64,000 nucleotides of DNA from Patescibacteria group bacterium. GTDB taxonomy: Bacteria; Patescibacteria; Microgenomatia; UBA12405. Positions 9,497 to 19,151 of the stretch are shown here, piece by piece. Position 1 is the first letter of the stretch. Each line of letters begins with the position of its first letter. The stretch is from positions 1 to 64,000 of the forward strand of contig JAMCSD010000003.1 in NCBI GenBank assembly GCA_023380755.1, in the 5' to 3' direction. The translations under genes were made by a program, and so were the position numbers. Under the pieces are notes generated by a model. That model did not search any database, was not told the origin of the DNA, and worked only from the letters and a program-made list of their open reading frames with translations.

Positions 9497-11134
9497 TCAC
9501 CGATTAACCTTAAAAATTAGTACGTGGTCTTCATCATAAACTGAAGTCAGCCCCAACTCTTGAAGATTGGGAGTGAAAGCCTGCAACTGAGAATTAGCAA
9601 TATAGATGTAATCGATGCGGTTATTGACCAAAAATCCCCTATCTTGATATGGATTCTGTAATTTGAAGAAGGTAAAAGCAGCATTTCGACGAGAAAGATA
9701 GTCGTATCCCGAGATACTTAAGTTCATTTCATCCTCTAAAAAGGAATTTTTAAGACTATAGGCTGAAACATAAGCGGTGGTTTCATAAGCGTAAAGCGGG
9801 AGCGGAGTGGAGGAAAATTTATTCCGAAGATAAGGGTCGTAAGGATACGATAAGATATTACTTCCTGGCTGGTGACGAAGAAAGTTGAGGGCTTTTATTT
9901 CCGCTGGCGGTAAGGCTGATGGAGAAGGATTACCGAGCGCGGAAGAGATATTCGGAATATTAGCTAAGACGGTCGTGATTAAGATTAGTAACAATAATGA
10001 CTGATGATGGTTATTTGTTAAGAATAAGCTTAAAAAGATATTCGCCAAAAACAAAGAATAATAAAGGAATTGGATAGTATTCCATGGGGTACCACGTTGA
10101 ATAAAGAGTAAAGGAATTAGAGAAAAGATAATTAAACTGAAAAAAAGAATATTAAGAAATTGATCTTTTTTAGGTACAAAAAATAAGCCAAGGAAGCGCC
10201 AGCCAAGATTACCTACAATAAATAAAATAATACCGATAATTTCCAGGATAATAAAACGGATATCAAAATGATTTGAAGATAAAGAAGTATCAATAAAACT
10301 AGCAACCTTGGGCAGGTAAAATCTGTCAGGAGAATTAAGCATGGAATTTACAAACCAAAGAGGCTTAACTAAAAAAAGATGGACCGATGCCGAGTTGTAT
10401 ATTAAAAATAGCGGAATGGATAAAAGAACGGATATAAGAAAATATTTAAAAAAACGACGATGGTTTAGGGAGTAAAGAAAGAAGATGAAGAAAATTAATA
10501 AGCCGGCATAAGATTTAGTAATTGGTGAGATAACAGCTAAAAAGGAAAGTATTAAGAGATGTTTTTGAAGTTTTAGTAAATAAAGGAAGAGGAGTAAGAT
10601 AACCAGGGAAAGGGCGAAGGGAGGGTTTAACTGAGTGGAAGCGGCCTGCATTGACCAAAATAATGATTCCCCGCCAAGTGAATGAGTTGTAATGAGGGTG
10701 TAAATCCAACCAAATGAAGAGGCAGCCACATTAAAAAAGGCGAGGAGAACGCCGCCTTTAGTTGATTTAGTCAATAATTTGCCAAGATTAAAGCTAAGAA
10801 TTATAAGCATTGACGAGAGAAATATAGGAGCCAGCTGAAAGTTAAGAAAGGAGTTACTAAGATGAGTAATTCGACCAAAAAGAGAAATAATAATGTCATA
10901 TAAAGGATGATAATTGACTAATTTTTCACCACTCATGGCCGGCTGAGGAATATTAAGAGGATTTTGGATATGGTTAATAAGAGTAAGATGCCAAATACCA
11001 TCATGGCCAGAAGGACCCCAAAAGCCATAGCCATAAGGATAAAGTAAGCCGCTCCGGATTACCGGTATAGATTGGAAAAATATTCCCAATAATAATAAGA
11101 CGATAAGAAGAAGACGGTTTATTTTCGGAGACAT
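9497..11134 (-). CDS. GT-C-like integral membrane protein
   Basis: The 545-residue protein has about twelve hydrophobic helices. After the first helix comes a long loop with SGHDGIWHLTLINHI, whose acidic-histidine pattern resembles the first-loop acidic motif of GT-C glycosyltransferases. The last 130 residues form a mostly soluble outer domain. No close family was recognised. Its position between GT2 genes and the flippase, with a 16-base overlap to the latter, supports an extracytoplasmic sugar-transfer role. A polymerase (Wzy-like) function is an alternative that cannot be excluded. Confidence 0.6.
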   Translation of the reverse strand: MSPKINRLLLIVLLLLGIFFQSIPVIRSGLLYPYGYGFWGPSGHDGIWHLTLINHIQNPLNIPQPAMSGEKLVNYHPLYDIIISLFGRITHLSNSFLNFQLAPIFLSSMLIILSFNLGKLLTKSTKGGVLLAFFNVAASSFGWIYTLITTHSLGGESLFWSMQAASTQLNPPFALSLVILLLFLYLLKLQKHLLILSFLAVISPITKSYAGLLIFFIFFLYSLNHRRFFKYFLISVLLSIPLFLIYNSASVHLFLVKPLWFVNSMLNSPDRFYLPKVASFIDTSLSSNHFDIRFIILEIIGIILFIVGNLGWRFLGLFFVPKKDQFLNILFFSLIIFSLIPLLFIQRGTPWNTIQFLYYSLFLANIFLSLFLTNNHHQSLLLLILITTVLANIPNISSALGNPSPSALPPAEIKALNFLRHQPGSNILSYPYDPYLRNKFSSTPLPLYAYETTAYVSAYSLKNSFLEDEMNLSISGYDYLSRRNAAFTFFKLQNPYQDRGFLVNNRIDYIYIANSQLQAFTPNLQELGLTSVYDEDHVLIFKVNR

Positions 11135-12570
11135 TTTATCTGATTGAAAAACCAGACGATTTCTTTCTGAGAAAATATTAAGTGGTATGAAGTATAAATA
11201 AGGATTGAGATTAGAATTTTACTAACGATGCTTAACAAGGGATATAAGTGTAAATCACTGATGAAAAATAAAATTATTGTGATTAAGATGGTGCTAATGA
11301 TGGGATGAATTAGGGTCGCGAAGATATTTAGATGAAAATGCTTGTAAGCCAAATACCAAACAAATAACGAACTAGAACCAACCAGAAAGGCAGCGACTGA
11401 GGTACCGATGTAGCCATAACGGAGACTGAGGATTGGATAGAAAATCCAAGTAAGGACGGTCCAAACAACCATCATCTTGGTGGTGGTCAATATTTTACCG
11501 ACAGCATTAAAAGCGTTGGTTAAAGGAGTGGTGACCGCGGCGATGACAAAAGAGGCAGAAAAAAAGTATAAAGGAACCAATGCTGGTTCCCATTTAGAAT
11601 ATCGGGGGATAAGATGCATTAAGTCCGGAGCTACAAAAGCAATACCAACAACAGCTGGGAAAACAAAAAAGGAAATAAAATACAAGCTTCTTTCAATTGA
11701 ACGCCGTAGCAGATGATGATCTTCTTGGAGACGGGCAAAAGCCGGAAAGGTAACTTTCATGATGGAATCCATGAGTGTTAAAGGCATTCGCGGGCCTTTT
11801 TGAGCCCAGGAAATAAGACCAAAACCCTCACGACCGATGATGCCAGCAACCATTAGGTTGGAAAGGCGGTCCTTGGCCATGGCAATAAATGTATTTAGTT
11901 GAAAAGGAACACCGTAATGGAAGAGTTCTTTGACAGAAATGAATGAAAAATTAATTTTCAGAGGCCAGCTTTTGAGGCGGTAGATAATGATTAAGCCAAC
12001 GGTACTACGGATAAAAGTCGCCACAGCATAGGAATAGGCCCCAAGACCGAAAAGGGCACAGACAACAGCAATGGTATAAAAAAGAGTGTTTTCGATAATA
12101 TCAACACTGGAGAGCTCTTTAAAGTTAAGATCTCTTTCAAGAAGAACGGAAGGAATCGTTTTAAGGGATCCGGCTAAAAAGGCAAAGCAAAGAGAGATAA
12201 AGATCCAAGTTTCTTTGGAGCCATAATGACGGGAATGAGCCAAGGAAGGATAGATAATACCAACAACGATCAAGGAAATGATGACCAGAGTTTGTTGAAT
12301 GGTGAAGGAAGATTGCAGTTCTTCGTCGGTAGGAACGGATTTCTTTTGAATTAATGCCGAAGCTAAACCAATATCCGAAAAATAACTTAATAAAGCAATG
12401 GTTTCGGCCACAACAGCAAACAAACCGACATCACTGGGGCCTAAAAGGATGGTTAAAAAGAAAAATCCGAAGAAAGCTATCCCTTGGATACCTAAATTCC
12501 TTAAGGAGAGAAAGATGACACTACTGGTAGATTTTAATTTAAGATTTTCAATCTCCTCGGTAACGGCCAT
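11119..12570 (-). CDS. Wzx-type polysaccharide flippase (MOP superfamily)
   Basis: The 483-residue protein has about 12-14 membrane helices with the RfbX/Wzx layout. The first helix block contains GIAFFGFFFLTILLGPSDVGLFA, paralleling the usual LG-x-x-x-x-G-x-Y/F signature of the family, and a second MOP repeat begins near residue 215 (FHYGVPFQLN). Such proteins move undecaprenyl-diphosphate-linked glycans from the inner to the outer membrane face. It is the only flippase-like protein in the cluster, which supports a lipid-linked-intermediate model. It overlaps the neighbouring genes by 16 and 37 bases. Confidence 0.85.
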   Translation of the reverse strand: MAVTEEIENLKLKSTSSVIFLSLRNLGIQGIAFFGFFFLTILLGPSDVGLFAVVAETIALLSYFSDIGLASALIQKKSVPTDEELQSSFTIQQTLVIISLIVVGIIYPSLAHSRHYGSKETWIFISLCFAFLAGSLKTIPSVLLERDLNFKELSSVDIIENTLFYTIAVVCALFGLGAYSYAVATFIRSTVGLIIIYRLKSWPLKINFSFISVKELFHYGVPFQLNTFIAMAKDRLSNLMVAGIIGREGFGLISWAQKGPRMPLTLMDSIMKVTFPAFARLQEDHHLLRRSIERSLYFISFFVFPAVVGIAFVAPDLMHLIPRYSKWEPALVPLYFFSASFVIAAVTTPLTNAFNAVGKILTTTKMMVVWTVLTWIFYPILSLRYGYIGTSVAAFLVGSSSLFVWYLAYKHFHLNIFATLIHPIISTILITIILFFISDLHLYPLLSIVSKILISILIYTSYHLIFSQKEIVWFFNQIKCLRK

Positions 12571-14231
12571 AAACGGGTTAAAAAGTAAAAAAAGACAATG
12601 ATCCAGGCCAAGAAGGAGATAGTGTTGCCGAGGACCCTAATAGGAGTATTGTGGAGTTTAAGAGAAACTTGATGAATTCCTGGAGGGAGGGTAATCACCA
12701 TCCGGCCCAACTCCGGCTCAACGGTGAAGGGAAAATTATTTTGGTCGACGGTTATTTTAAAGTCAGGGAAATAAAGTTGGGCGATAGTTAAAGTCGCGGT
12801 ATCTTTGCCGGTGGCAGTAAAAGAAAGCCAGTCGGTACCATGTTTGATGTTAGAAATTGTGGCTGAATTAGCAGGAGTGATTTCATCAACAGCCTCTTTG
12901 GCTGGACCGCGAGCGGCAATCCGGGCTGTTTTGGGAAGATAATCATAGATACTGGCCGTCACCAAATTTACCCAAGAACCTTTAAATTTCTGATCGTCGG
13001 TTATAGGACCACTAACCAAAGGGCGAAAATAATTAAGGTTTAGAGCTATCACCGATAAAATAAGGAGGCTGAACAATAAAGTTTCGTTAAGCTTAATTTT
13101 AAGATGACTAAAAAGGTAGCCCAAAGAGGAAACTGAAAGTGAGGCAAAAAAGACAGTTAAATTAAGGAAACGCCATGGAAATTGGATTTTTTGAATCGGA
13201 GTTAACAGGCGCCATAAAAAGCCAGAGCGCTCGTGTGTTAAAAAGGCCGTAAGAAAGGAAGATAAAACTAAAAATAGTGTTAAATAAAGATAAAAATTAT
13301 GTTTTCTAGTTTTAAGAAGAGAAAAAATGATTAGACCCAGAATAAATAACGGCAATAACCAATGCAAATATCCGATCATAAAAGGCATGCCGTCGAGCGG
13401 GCCCCAAACAGAGGGTCCATTCCCCCAATAAGGAGTCAGGAAAAGTTGCTTTAGGGTGGTAAAGTGGGCAATATAGCTATAGTAATTAGAAAACATCGAG
13501 TCAATTTGGACCAAACTTGATTCGAAGATAACCGGGAGAGTGAAGAAAGCAGAGAGAAGTACGGAAAAGATACCGGAAAAAGACAACAAAAGTATTTTTC
13601 GGAAGAAATTTTTTTTATATTTGAATAACCAGAACAAAGCCCAGAGAACGGCGAAGGGAGCAAAAATCATTACCATAGGATTATGGGAGAGGAATATGCC
13701 CGCGATAGACAAAGAAAACATGATGACGCTAGATAGATTAGGTTTTTCGATCAATCTTTTGACAAAATAAAAAACCAAAGGAAAGAAAACAGCGGCCCAG
13801 GCTTCATTCATAGCCCCACGAATATAAATGTTAACAGCGTGATAAGGTGCATAGGCATAAAATACAGCTGCAGTTAAGCCCGGCAAGAAGCCAAAGATAG
13901 AAGAGGCCAGTAAATACATGGCGATAGTGGAAAAGAGAACCTGAGCGACAGCTGTTAACTTAATTGACCAAAGAAAGGAAACCCCAACCAACCGGAAGGC
14001 CTCACCAACAAAGTAGGGTAACGGCGGGTAAAAGTTAAATAAGGGATAGCCGTAACCGTATCCCAAATCAGGGACCCAGCGACAAGGAATTTGGCCGTCC
14101 TTAAAGCATTTTTCCAGTTCCAGTTGCCGGATCGGCTGCATGTCATCGTGCATATTATAATATCCAGGCTGAAGTAAGGCTAAAAACGCCGGAATAGTTA
14201 GGACGATAATCAACATCAAGCGTTTAATCAT
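12534..14231 (-). CDS. Large membrane protein, PTPS-related/YfhO-like (GT-C type)
   Basis: About 565 residues with eleven or so membrane helices. The first loop contains MHDDMQPIRQ followed by a PLFNFYPPLPY segment, the pattern of the membrane proteins annotated as 6-pyruvoyl-tetrahydropterin-synthase-related. These are probable GT-C enzymes and not pterin enzymes. The C-terminal outer beta region (about residues 440-540, with a PPGIHQVSLKL pattern) resembles YfhO. The frame opens at a TTG (14255), but ATG at 14229-14231 is the more natural start. It probably acts on surface glycans outside the membrane. Confidence 0.72.
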   Translation of the reverse strand: MIKRLMLIIVLTIPAFLALLQPGYYNMHDDMQPIRQLELEKCFKDGQIPCRWVPDLGYGYGYPLFNFYPPLPYFVGEAFRLVGVSFLWSIKLTAVAQVLFSTIAMYLLASSIFGFLPGLTAAVFYAYAPYHAVNIYIRGAMNEAWAAVFFPLVFYFVKRLIEKPNLSSVIMFSLSIAGIFLSHNPMVMIFAPFAVLWALFWLFKYKKNFFRKILLLSFSGIFSVLLSAFFTLPVIFESSLVQIDSMFSNYYSYIAHFTTLKQLFLTPYWGNGPSVWGPLDGMPFMIGYLHWLLPLFILGLIIFSLLKTRKHNFYLYLTLFLVLSSFLTAFLTHERSGFLWRLLTPIQKIQFPWRFLNLTVFFASLSVSSLGYLFSHLKIKLNETLLFSLLILSVIALNLNYFRPLVSGPITDDQKFKGSWVNLVTASIYDYLPKTARIAARGPAKEAVDEITPANSATISNIKHGTDWLSFTATGKDTATLTIAQLYFPDFKITVDQNNFPFTVEPELGRMVITLPPGIHQVSLKLHNTPIRVLGNTISFLAWIIVFFYFLTRLWPLPRRLKILN

Positions 14232-14251
14232 AGGTTTATTGTACACTAGGT

Positions 14252-15739
14252 TCAAATGCGAATTAGTAAAAGCTGTGAACCATCCGGTTTGGGATATCTT
14301 TGCTGGATATTAACCTGATTTTGGGGAATTAATAACCGGTTGGTATTGATAACCAGATAAACTTCGTCGCCATGATTTTTAGCATCAAGTAATTTATCGG
14401 GAATTTTTGAAAGATTAACACCGACACCAAAGACGGTGAGATGAGGAATGCCATTAGTATAGATTTCCAGGCCATCAGGTAAGGTTCCGAAAAAACCTTC
14501 GGTACCAACAATTACGTTAGCAGTCTGAGAACGGGTAATAAGATATGAGGCAATATCATGTATACCCCAGCCGGCAGTCCAATCATCAATGTAACCAGTT
14601 TCAGTAGAAGGCAATTTGATTAAAAATGGAGTCAGGGATAATTTAAGCAACAAGGATGATCCCAGAATGATCGGAAAGAAAAGGCCTAAGATTTTTAAAT
14701 AAGGTGAAAGTTTTATTTCTTCAAAAATTAAGGTTAAGAAAATGAATAAGGGTGGAACCGTGTAGAGAATGTAACGGGCAGTAAAGACCTTGGCAAACAT
14801 GGCATTAAAAATGAGCGGTGGCAGCCACCAGAGGAAAGAAATTAGGAGTAAGAAGTTAGGACGAAATAATTTTTTATAAAAAATTACATGTAGAGCTAGA
14901 AGAAATAAAACCATCAATACAAGTCCCGGAAGATAAGTAGCATAAAGAGTGAAAATGTCGGAAAGATGAGGTTTTAAGGGATCTAGGGGGTGACGGAGTA
15001 TGTCAGCCAGAGACCAGACATAATCTTGGTTCCGTAAGGCAATCATGTGAAACTGCGGACCCAGTCGGAGAATGTTGTACATCGAAAAGGCGATACAAAA
15101 AGAAACTAACGAGAAAAATAAAGATTGGAAGTTACGTTGCCGAAATATGACAAAAAAAGTAGACAGGGAAATGAAAATAATAGCCGGTGACTTAGTTAAC
15201 CAAGCAAAACCCAGGACGGCACCAAGAATGAAGGAAAGATCCAATCTAAGATATTTTGCCTGAAGACAGGTAAGATAAAAAGCTAAAACACCAAAAGCAG
15301 TTAATAAGTTATCTGCCAAAGCCATGCGATCAAAGAAAAAGGTAAAAGGAGAAACCGTATAAATGGTTAAAAGAAATATTAAGCTAAGGCGGGATAATTT
15401 AAAAAGCCGAGCAATAAAATAAAGGGTAAATAAGGTAACTAGGCCAGAAGCAACTGAAACAAAACGTCCGGCAAAAAGCGGATCAGAAAAGAGTTTTAAG
15501 AAGGGAACTGTGAGCCACATAAAAAGCGGCTGCTTGCCATCGGTCAGAGGGATAAAACGCAAGGTTTCAACCGATCGAATAATTTGTGACCAGCGGATAT
15601 AGATGGCTTCATCAGCGAAAACTGGTAAAGAGATTAGATTTTGCAGGCGGGTGACCAAATAAACCGCCACAAAGAAAATCAGGATTAGAAGGGAAATTTT
15701 ATTTGATTTTAAGGTCTTGATAGCCGCCTTTAAGGTCAT
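14252..15739 (-). CDS. GT-C glycosyltransferase, PMT/ArnT-like (GT39/GT83 type)
   Basis: 495 residues. The first membrane helix is followed by the diagnostic acidic motif FADEAIYIRW (DE pair). A second outer-loop segment LTDGKQPLFMW and about ten further helices match the ArnT/PMT layout, and a small outer domain follows at residues 380-495. ArnT/PMT enzymes transfer a sugar from a polyprenyl-phosphate donor on the outside. The neighbouring DPM/ALG5-like gene (15699) would make such a donor. The 5' end overlaps that gene by 41 bases, suggesting coupled expression. Confidence 0.82.
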   Translation of the reverse strand: MTLKAAIKTLKSNKISLLILIFFVAVYLVTRLQNLISLPVFADEAIYIRWSQIIRSVETLRFIPLTDGKQPLFMWLTVPFLKLFSDPLFAGRFVSVASGLVTLFTLYFIARLFKLSRLSLIFLLTIYTVSPFTFFFDRMALADNLLTAFGVLAFYLTCLQAKYLRLDLSFILGAVLGFAWLTKSPAIIFISLSTFFVIFRQRNFQSLFFSLVSFCIAFSMYNILRLGPQFHMIALRNQDYVWSLADILRHPLDPLKPHLSDIFTLYATYLPGLVLMVLFLLALHVIFYKKLFRPNFLLLISFLWWLPPLIFNAMFAKVFTARYILYTVPPLFIFLTLIFEEIKLSPYLKILGLFFPIILGSSLLLKLSLTPFLIKLPSTETGYIDDWTAGWGIHDIASYLITRSQTANVIVGTEGFFGTLPDGLEIYTNGIPHLTVFGVGVNLSKIPDKLLDAKNHGDEVYLVINTNRLLIPQNQVNIQQRYPKPDGSQLLLIRI

Positions 15740-16484
15740 TGATTTTTACTCTAATAACTTCTTGAGCCATTTGCTGAGATTCTTTTTTAAAGCGATCGCT
15801 CCCTCCCTTACTGGTACTGGTATCCTCGTTTTTCCATTCCACTTCGACCTCTTTGATTTTTAGCCCCAGCTTTTCATACATGTACAATAATTCCACATCA
15901 TACGAGGACACGCGCCAGCCAGAGTGAACGTTGGTATCTTTTATAACGGCCAAATGAGGAAACATTTTTTTAACGGTTTCAGTCCGAAAAGCTTTGAAAC
16001 CACATTGGGTGTCAACAATATCGGAAAGAAGTAGGGAGCGGCGGAAAACTAAAAAGGCTCGGGACATAATTTTACGGGTAAAAGAAGTATTTTGTCGATG
16101 GATTCCACGAGAACCGATAACCGCGTCATATTTTTGCCCAAAGTAAGGTAAGAGTTTTTCAAGCTGGTTTATAGGAGTCGATTGGTCCATGTCGGTAAAC
16201 AGGGTAATGGCATAGGCAGCTTTTTGAATACCACCCCACAAAGCCGAGGGCTTGCCACCATGAGGGAGATCGAGAACCCTAAACCCAGGATGATGGCTGA
16301 CAAAGTCGTTGATCAGTTTGAGGCTATTGTCGGTGGAATGGTCATTACAGATGATGACCTCCCAAGGATATGATTGCTCGTGAAGATAGCCAGAAACTTG
16401 TTCGAGGACTCCCCTCTTTAGATTATTTTCTTCGTTATAACAGGGAATAATAATGCTCAGTCCTTCTTTATTATTTTTTTTCAT
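15699..16484 (-). CDS. Polyprenyl-phosphate glycosyltransferase, ALG5/DPM1-like (GT2)
   Basis: Starts LSIIIPCYNEENN and has ICNDHSTDNS, HGGKPSAL and the metal motif FTDMDQSTP. IGSRG and TQCGFKAFR are hallmarks of dolichyl-phosphate beta-glucosyl/mannosyltransferases. The expected reaction is NDP-sugar plus polyprenyl-phosphate to polyprenyl-phosphate-sugar, the donor for GT-C enzymes around it. No C-terminal membrane helices are present, so it is the soluble or peripheral type. ATG at 16482-16484 is preferred over an upstream TTG (16535). It has an AAGG-like sequence upstream and overlaps the previous gene by 14 bases. It has 261 residues. Confidence 0.85.
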   Translation of the reverse strand: MKKNNKEGLSIIIPCYNEENNLKRGVLEQVSGYLHEQSYPWEVIICNDHSTDNSLKLINDFVSHHPGFRVLDLPHGGKPSALWGGIQKAAYAITLFTDMDQSTPINQLEKLLPYFGQKYDAVIGSRGIHRQNTSFTRKIMSRAFLVFRRSLLLSDIVDTQCGFKAFRTETVKKMFPHLAVIKDTNVHSGWRVSSYDVELLYMYEKLGLKIKEVEVEWKNEDTSTSKGGSDRFKKESQQMAQEVIRVKINDLKGGYQDLKIK

Positions 16485-17973
16485 AGATTCTTTGCCTTTG
16501 TTGGACAACAATACCTCCAAACCGTTTTTCCTCAACTATTGTGCCAATATTTTGCTGTCTTTGCAACCAAGAAGAAAGATTTTGAGGATTGTTTTGATCT
16601 ACTTCATAAACGGTAAAAAGCATTGGGACGAGATTGCTTTTGGCCGGAGTGCACGACTTCTTGGCCGAAAGCCAGGAAAATAGGTATTGGTAAGGATAAG
16701 GAATTATTGGTGGAACATAAATGTCGGTATTGTAGTCTTTCCCTAAAGTTTTCTGACAAATGTATTTTACGGCTAACAGTTCATTACCCAGGCTGACATG
16801 GGTAGGACCGTCCGGATTGGCAATTAAATAATTTTTTAGGTGAACCATATTTAATGAGAGATAAGGGATTAATAAGAGATAGAAGAGCGGCGTAAACGAT
16901 AAATAGTAATCTAAGACCAGGCCAATCAAGATAATGAAGGCAGGAAAATAACCAGTTAAATAATAATCATAAAGTTGGCCGTAGTTACCAACAAAGAATA
17001 GTAATAAAAATAACGGTAGAAAAAGCCAGATGAAATTAATCACAAAGACCTTATTTTTTGGACGTTTAACCAAAAGAAGAATTAACCCGAAAGCCAGAAA
17101 AATTAAAAAGAAGAATGAAGCTCGAGTGACATTGGTATCAATTTTGGAAAAAAAGATATGGTAATAACTAACTAAACGATTAAGAGCGAAGGTGAGATTG
17201 GGAATGGCCCATGTTTGACCAGTGGCGCTATTGACTTTACCGGTAAGGAAGCCAATAAAGGTTTTAGTCAAAGGAAAATGGTTTTTAAATTCGAAGAGAA
17301 ACTGGGGAATTAAAAGGAATAGAAAAGTAGCCAGTGACAAGATCCAGGTTTTGAGAGGAGTTTTTTTAATGGCTGGAAAGTTAAGAATCGAAATGGTAAG
17401 GATAATAGGGATAAAGAAGAATGCCGAGGCCGCTTCTAACTGAAAAGAAAGGCCGAGGAGCAGAAATAACCACGGCCATAGTTGAGACCGCTTTTTGAAA
17501 ATAATAAAAGATAATAGAATCATGATTCCCACTACGAATGCTGGCAGTGGCGAGGGATTGGAAAACCAACGGGCTGAACGGATAAGATAGTGGGAACTGG
17601 CCCATAAAAAGGCAGCAATTAGGGCAGAGCGTCGGGAAACAAATGTTTTTAACAAAAAATAAATTAATGGAATGGTGAGACTTTCAATAAAAGCTATAAA
17701 TAAACTAGCGATGGCGGGTGACCCGCGACCAAGTAAGTAACCTGGAGTGATTAGGTAATACCAGAAAGGTCCAAGGTAAAGGCCGTTAATTCCGGTAGTA
17801 GGACCAATAGCAGGAAAATGACGAAAAGAGAGAATGTCGGTCGACATTAAAGCATCTCGGCCCTGGTCATAATAAAAGCCTAACAATTGGTCCTGACGAT
17901 AACATCGCAGGAAAAGCCCGATTAACCAAAAGATTATTATTAGCCAATTTTGGACTAAAAATTTTTTGACCAT
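16471..17973 (-). CDS. GT-C membrane glycosyltransferase (paralogue of the 19072 gene)
   Basis: 500 residues, about eleven helices. After the first helix lies YYDQGRDALMSTDI, then GPTTGINGLYLGPFWYYLI. The same two blocks (DQGRDAV, then GPQTSIGNMYLGPWYYYLI) occur in the protein at 19072-20553, so the two are clear paralogues flanking an opposite-strand gene. The D-x-GRD motif plays the part of the first-loop acidic site of GT-C enzymes. The gene heads a leftward unit: a TATAAT box lies 8 bases before ATG, with GGTGGAGG between. Confidence 0.78.
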   Translation of the reverse strand: MVKKFLVQNWLIIIFWLIGLFLRCYRQDQLLGFYYDQGRDALMSTDILSFRHFPAIGPTTGINGLYLGPFWYYLITPGYLLGRGSPAIASLFIAFIESLTIPLIYFLLKTFVSRRSALIAAFLWASSHYLIRSARWFSNPSPLPAFVVGIMILLSFIIFKKRSQLWPWLFLLLGLSFQLEAASAFFFIPIILTISILNFPAIKKTPLKTWILSLATFLFLLIPQFLFEFKNHFPLTKTFIGFLTGKVNSATGQTWAIPNLTFALNRLVSYYHIFFSKIDTNVTRASFFFLIFLAFGLILLLVKRPKNKVFVINFIWLFLPLFLLLFFVGNYGQLYDYYLTGYFPAFIILIGLVLDYYLSFTPLFYLLLIPYLSLNMVHLKNYLIANPDGPTHVSLGNELLAVKYICQKTLGKDYNTDIYVPPIIPYPYQYLFSWLSAKKSCTPAKSNLVPMLFTVYEVDQNNPQNLSSWLQRQQNIGTIVEEKRFGGIVVQQRQRIYEKK

Positions 17974-17981
17974 CCTCCACC

Positions 17982-17987
17982 ATTATA
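17982..17987 (-). promoter_or_regulatory. -10 box (TATAAT) of the leftward glycan unit
   Basis: On the minus strand TATAAT is followed by eight bases (GGTGGAGG) and the ATG at 17973. No convincing -35 is visible. The same 29-base gap carries TAAAAT for the plus-strand gene, so the two start sites nearly overlap. Confidence 0.5.
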
Positions 17988-18002
17988 CTAAAATAAGGCA
18001 AC

Positions 18003-19151
18003 ATGAAGAAAACAATTATTATTGCCTTTGTCATCGGTTTATTATTGCGACTGGTGTTGGCAATTACTACTTACCACTCTGATTTGGGAGCTTTTGCTTT
18101 GGCCGGGCATTACATTGTGAATCAGGGAAAAGTTTTCAGTTTTTATGATATGACGAGACAGGAAAACGAGACGGTTTTTAACTATCAACCTTTGGCCTAT
18201 TTGTACCCGGCCTTAATCTATTCGCCCTGGGCAAATTTAGTTAACTCAACTTATAAAGATATTCAGAATAACGAGATAAGCCAGTTAAAGCTGAATACAG
18301 TATATTGGCCACTGTTAGTTTATAAGTTGCCAATGATTTTGGCGGATATGGCCATATTTTTCCTGATACCTTTATTTTTTAGAAAAGAAAAGAATAAACA
18401 GCTAGCTCAACTACTATGGTGGTTTAACCCATTAGGGATTTATGTGGGATCAATGATGGGCCAGGTTGATGTGGTGATGGCCGCTTTATTGGTGACAGGC
18501 TATTATTTTTTCCAGAAAAATAAATTAGGTTGGTGTGCTATCAGTATTGCCTTGTCAGCTTTATTTAAACCGATCGGCTTAATCTTGTTACCCTTGCTGT
18601 GGATCGAAAAGAAAGATTTAAAGGCGACAATTGTCGGATATTTGGTCTATCTTTTGGGAATTATACCCTATTTAGGTTCGGTTTCTTACCGCTACTACGC
18701 CTTAGCAGCCGAACAAATTAGCAAAACAACCTATGCCGGAATAGCCATCGCGTCAGGAACAGTGATCCCTTGGTTTTTTATCATGCTGGCAATTGCGGCT
18801 GTGGCTTTGTGGCACAAAAAAATTTCCTTCTTAGAGGCCATGACGGCGATGATACTATCTAGCTTGGCCTTTAGTCATTTTCATCCGCAATGGCTAGTGT
18901 GGATTACTCCCCTCCTCTTAATTTGGGTAATAAAGCAAAAGCAGTTGGTTTATTGGCCAATGATGATTTTTTGTTGGCTACTTGTTTTGCTTTCTTTTGA
19001 TCCGACACTCCATTCGCAAATCTTTTTGGCTTCCCATTGGAATCTGCTCTTACCCAAACAGGCTGATAATGTTATTTTGTTGGGGAGGGCGGGGTTGGTG
19101 GTGTTGGTGTTGGTGCTGCTAAGGTTTTGGGGACCAAGCGAAAGATCGTAA
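18003..19151 (+). CDS. GT-C membrane mannosyltransferase-like protein (Gpi18/PIG-M-like)
   Basis: 382 residues with about ten helices, the only rightward gene inside the glycan region. It has YHSDLGAF in the first loop, KLPMILAD near residue 113 and MMGQVDVVMA near residue 155. These match the KTPFIISD and VWGQTDS blocks of the protein at 403-1692, so both are members of one GT-C family. The last 27 codons overlap the 3' end of the convergent gene at 19072 by 80 bases. TAAAAT lies 8 bases before ATG, with AAGG between. Confidence 0.75.
   Translation: MKKTIIIAFVIGLLLRLVLAITTYHSDLGAFALAGHYIVNQGKVFSFYDMTRQENETVFNYQPLAYLYPALIYSPWANLVNSTYKDIQNNEISQLKLNTVYWPLLVYKLPMILADMAIFFLIPLFFRKEKNKQLAQLLWWFNPLGIYVGSMMGQVDVVMAALLVTGYYFFQKNKLGWCAISIALSALFKPIGLILLPLLWIEKKDLKATIVGYLVYLLGIIPYLGSVSYRYYALAAEQISKTTYAGIAIASGTVIPWFFIMLAIAAVALWHKKISFLEAMTAMILSSLAFSHFHPQWLVWITPLLLIWVIKQKQLVYWPMMIFCWLLVLLSFDPTLHSQIFLASHWNLLLPKQADNVILLGRAGLVVLVLVLLRFWGPSERS

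Noticed and set aside
14232..14255. TTG start for the PTPS-related membrane protein
   Set aside because: An ATG eight codons later begins the membrane signal directly; the same reasoning led to later ATG starts at 16484, 27262, 35061 and 56131.
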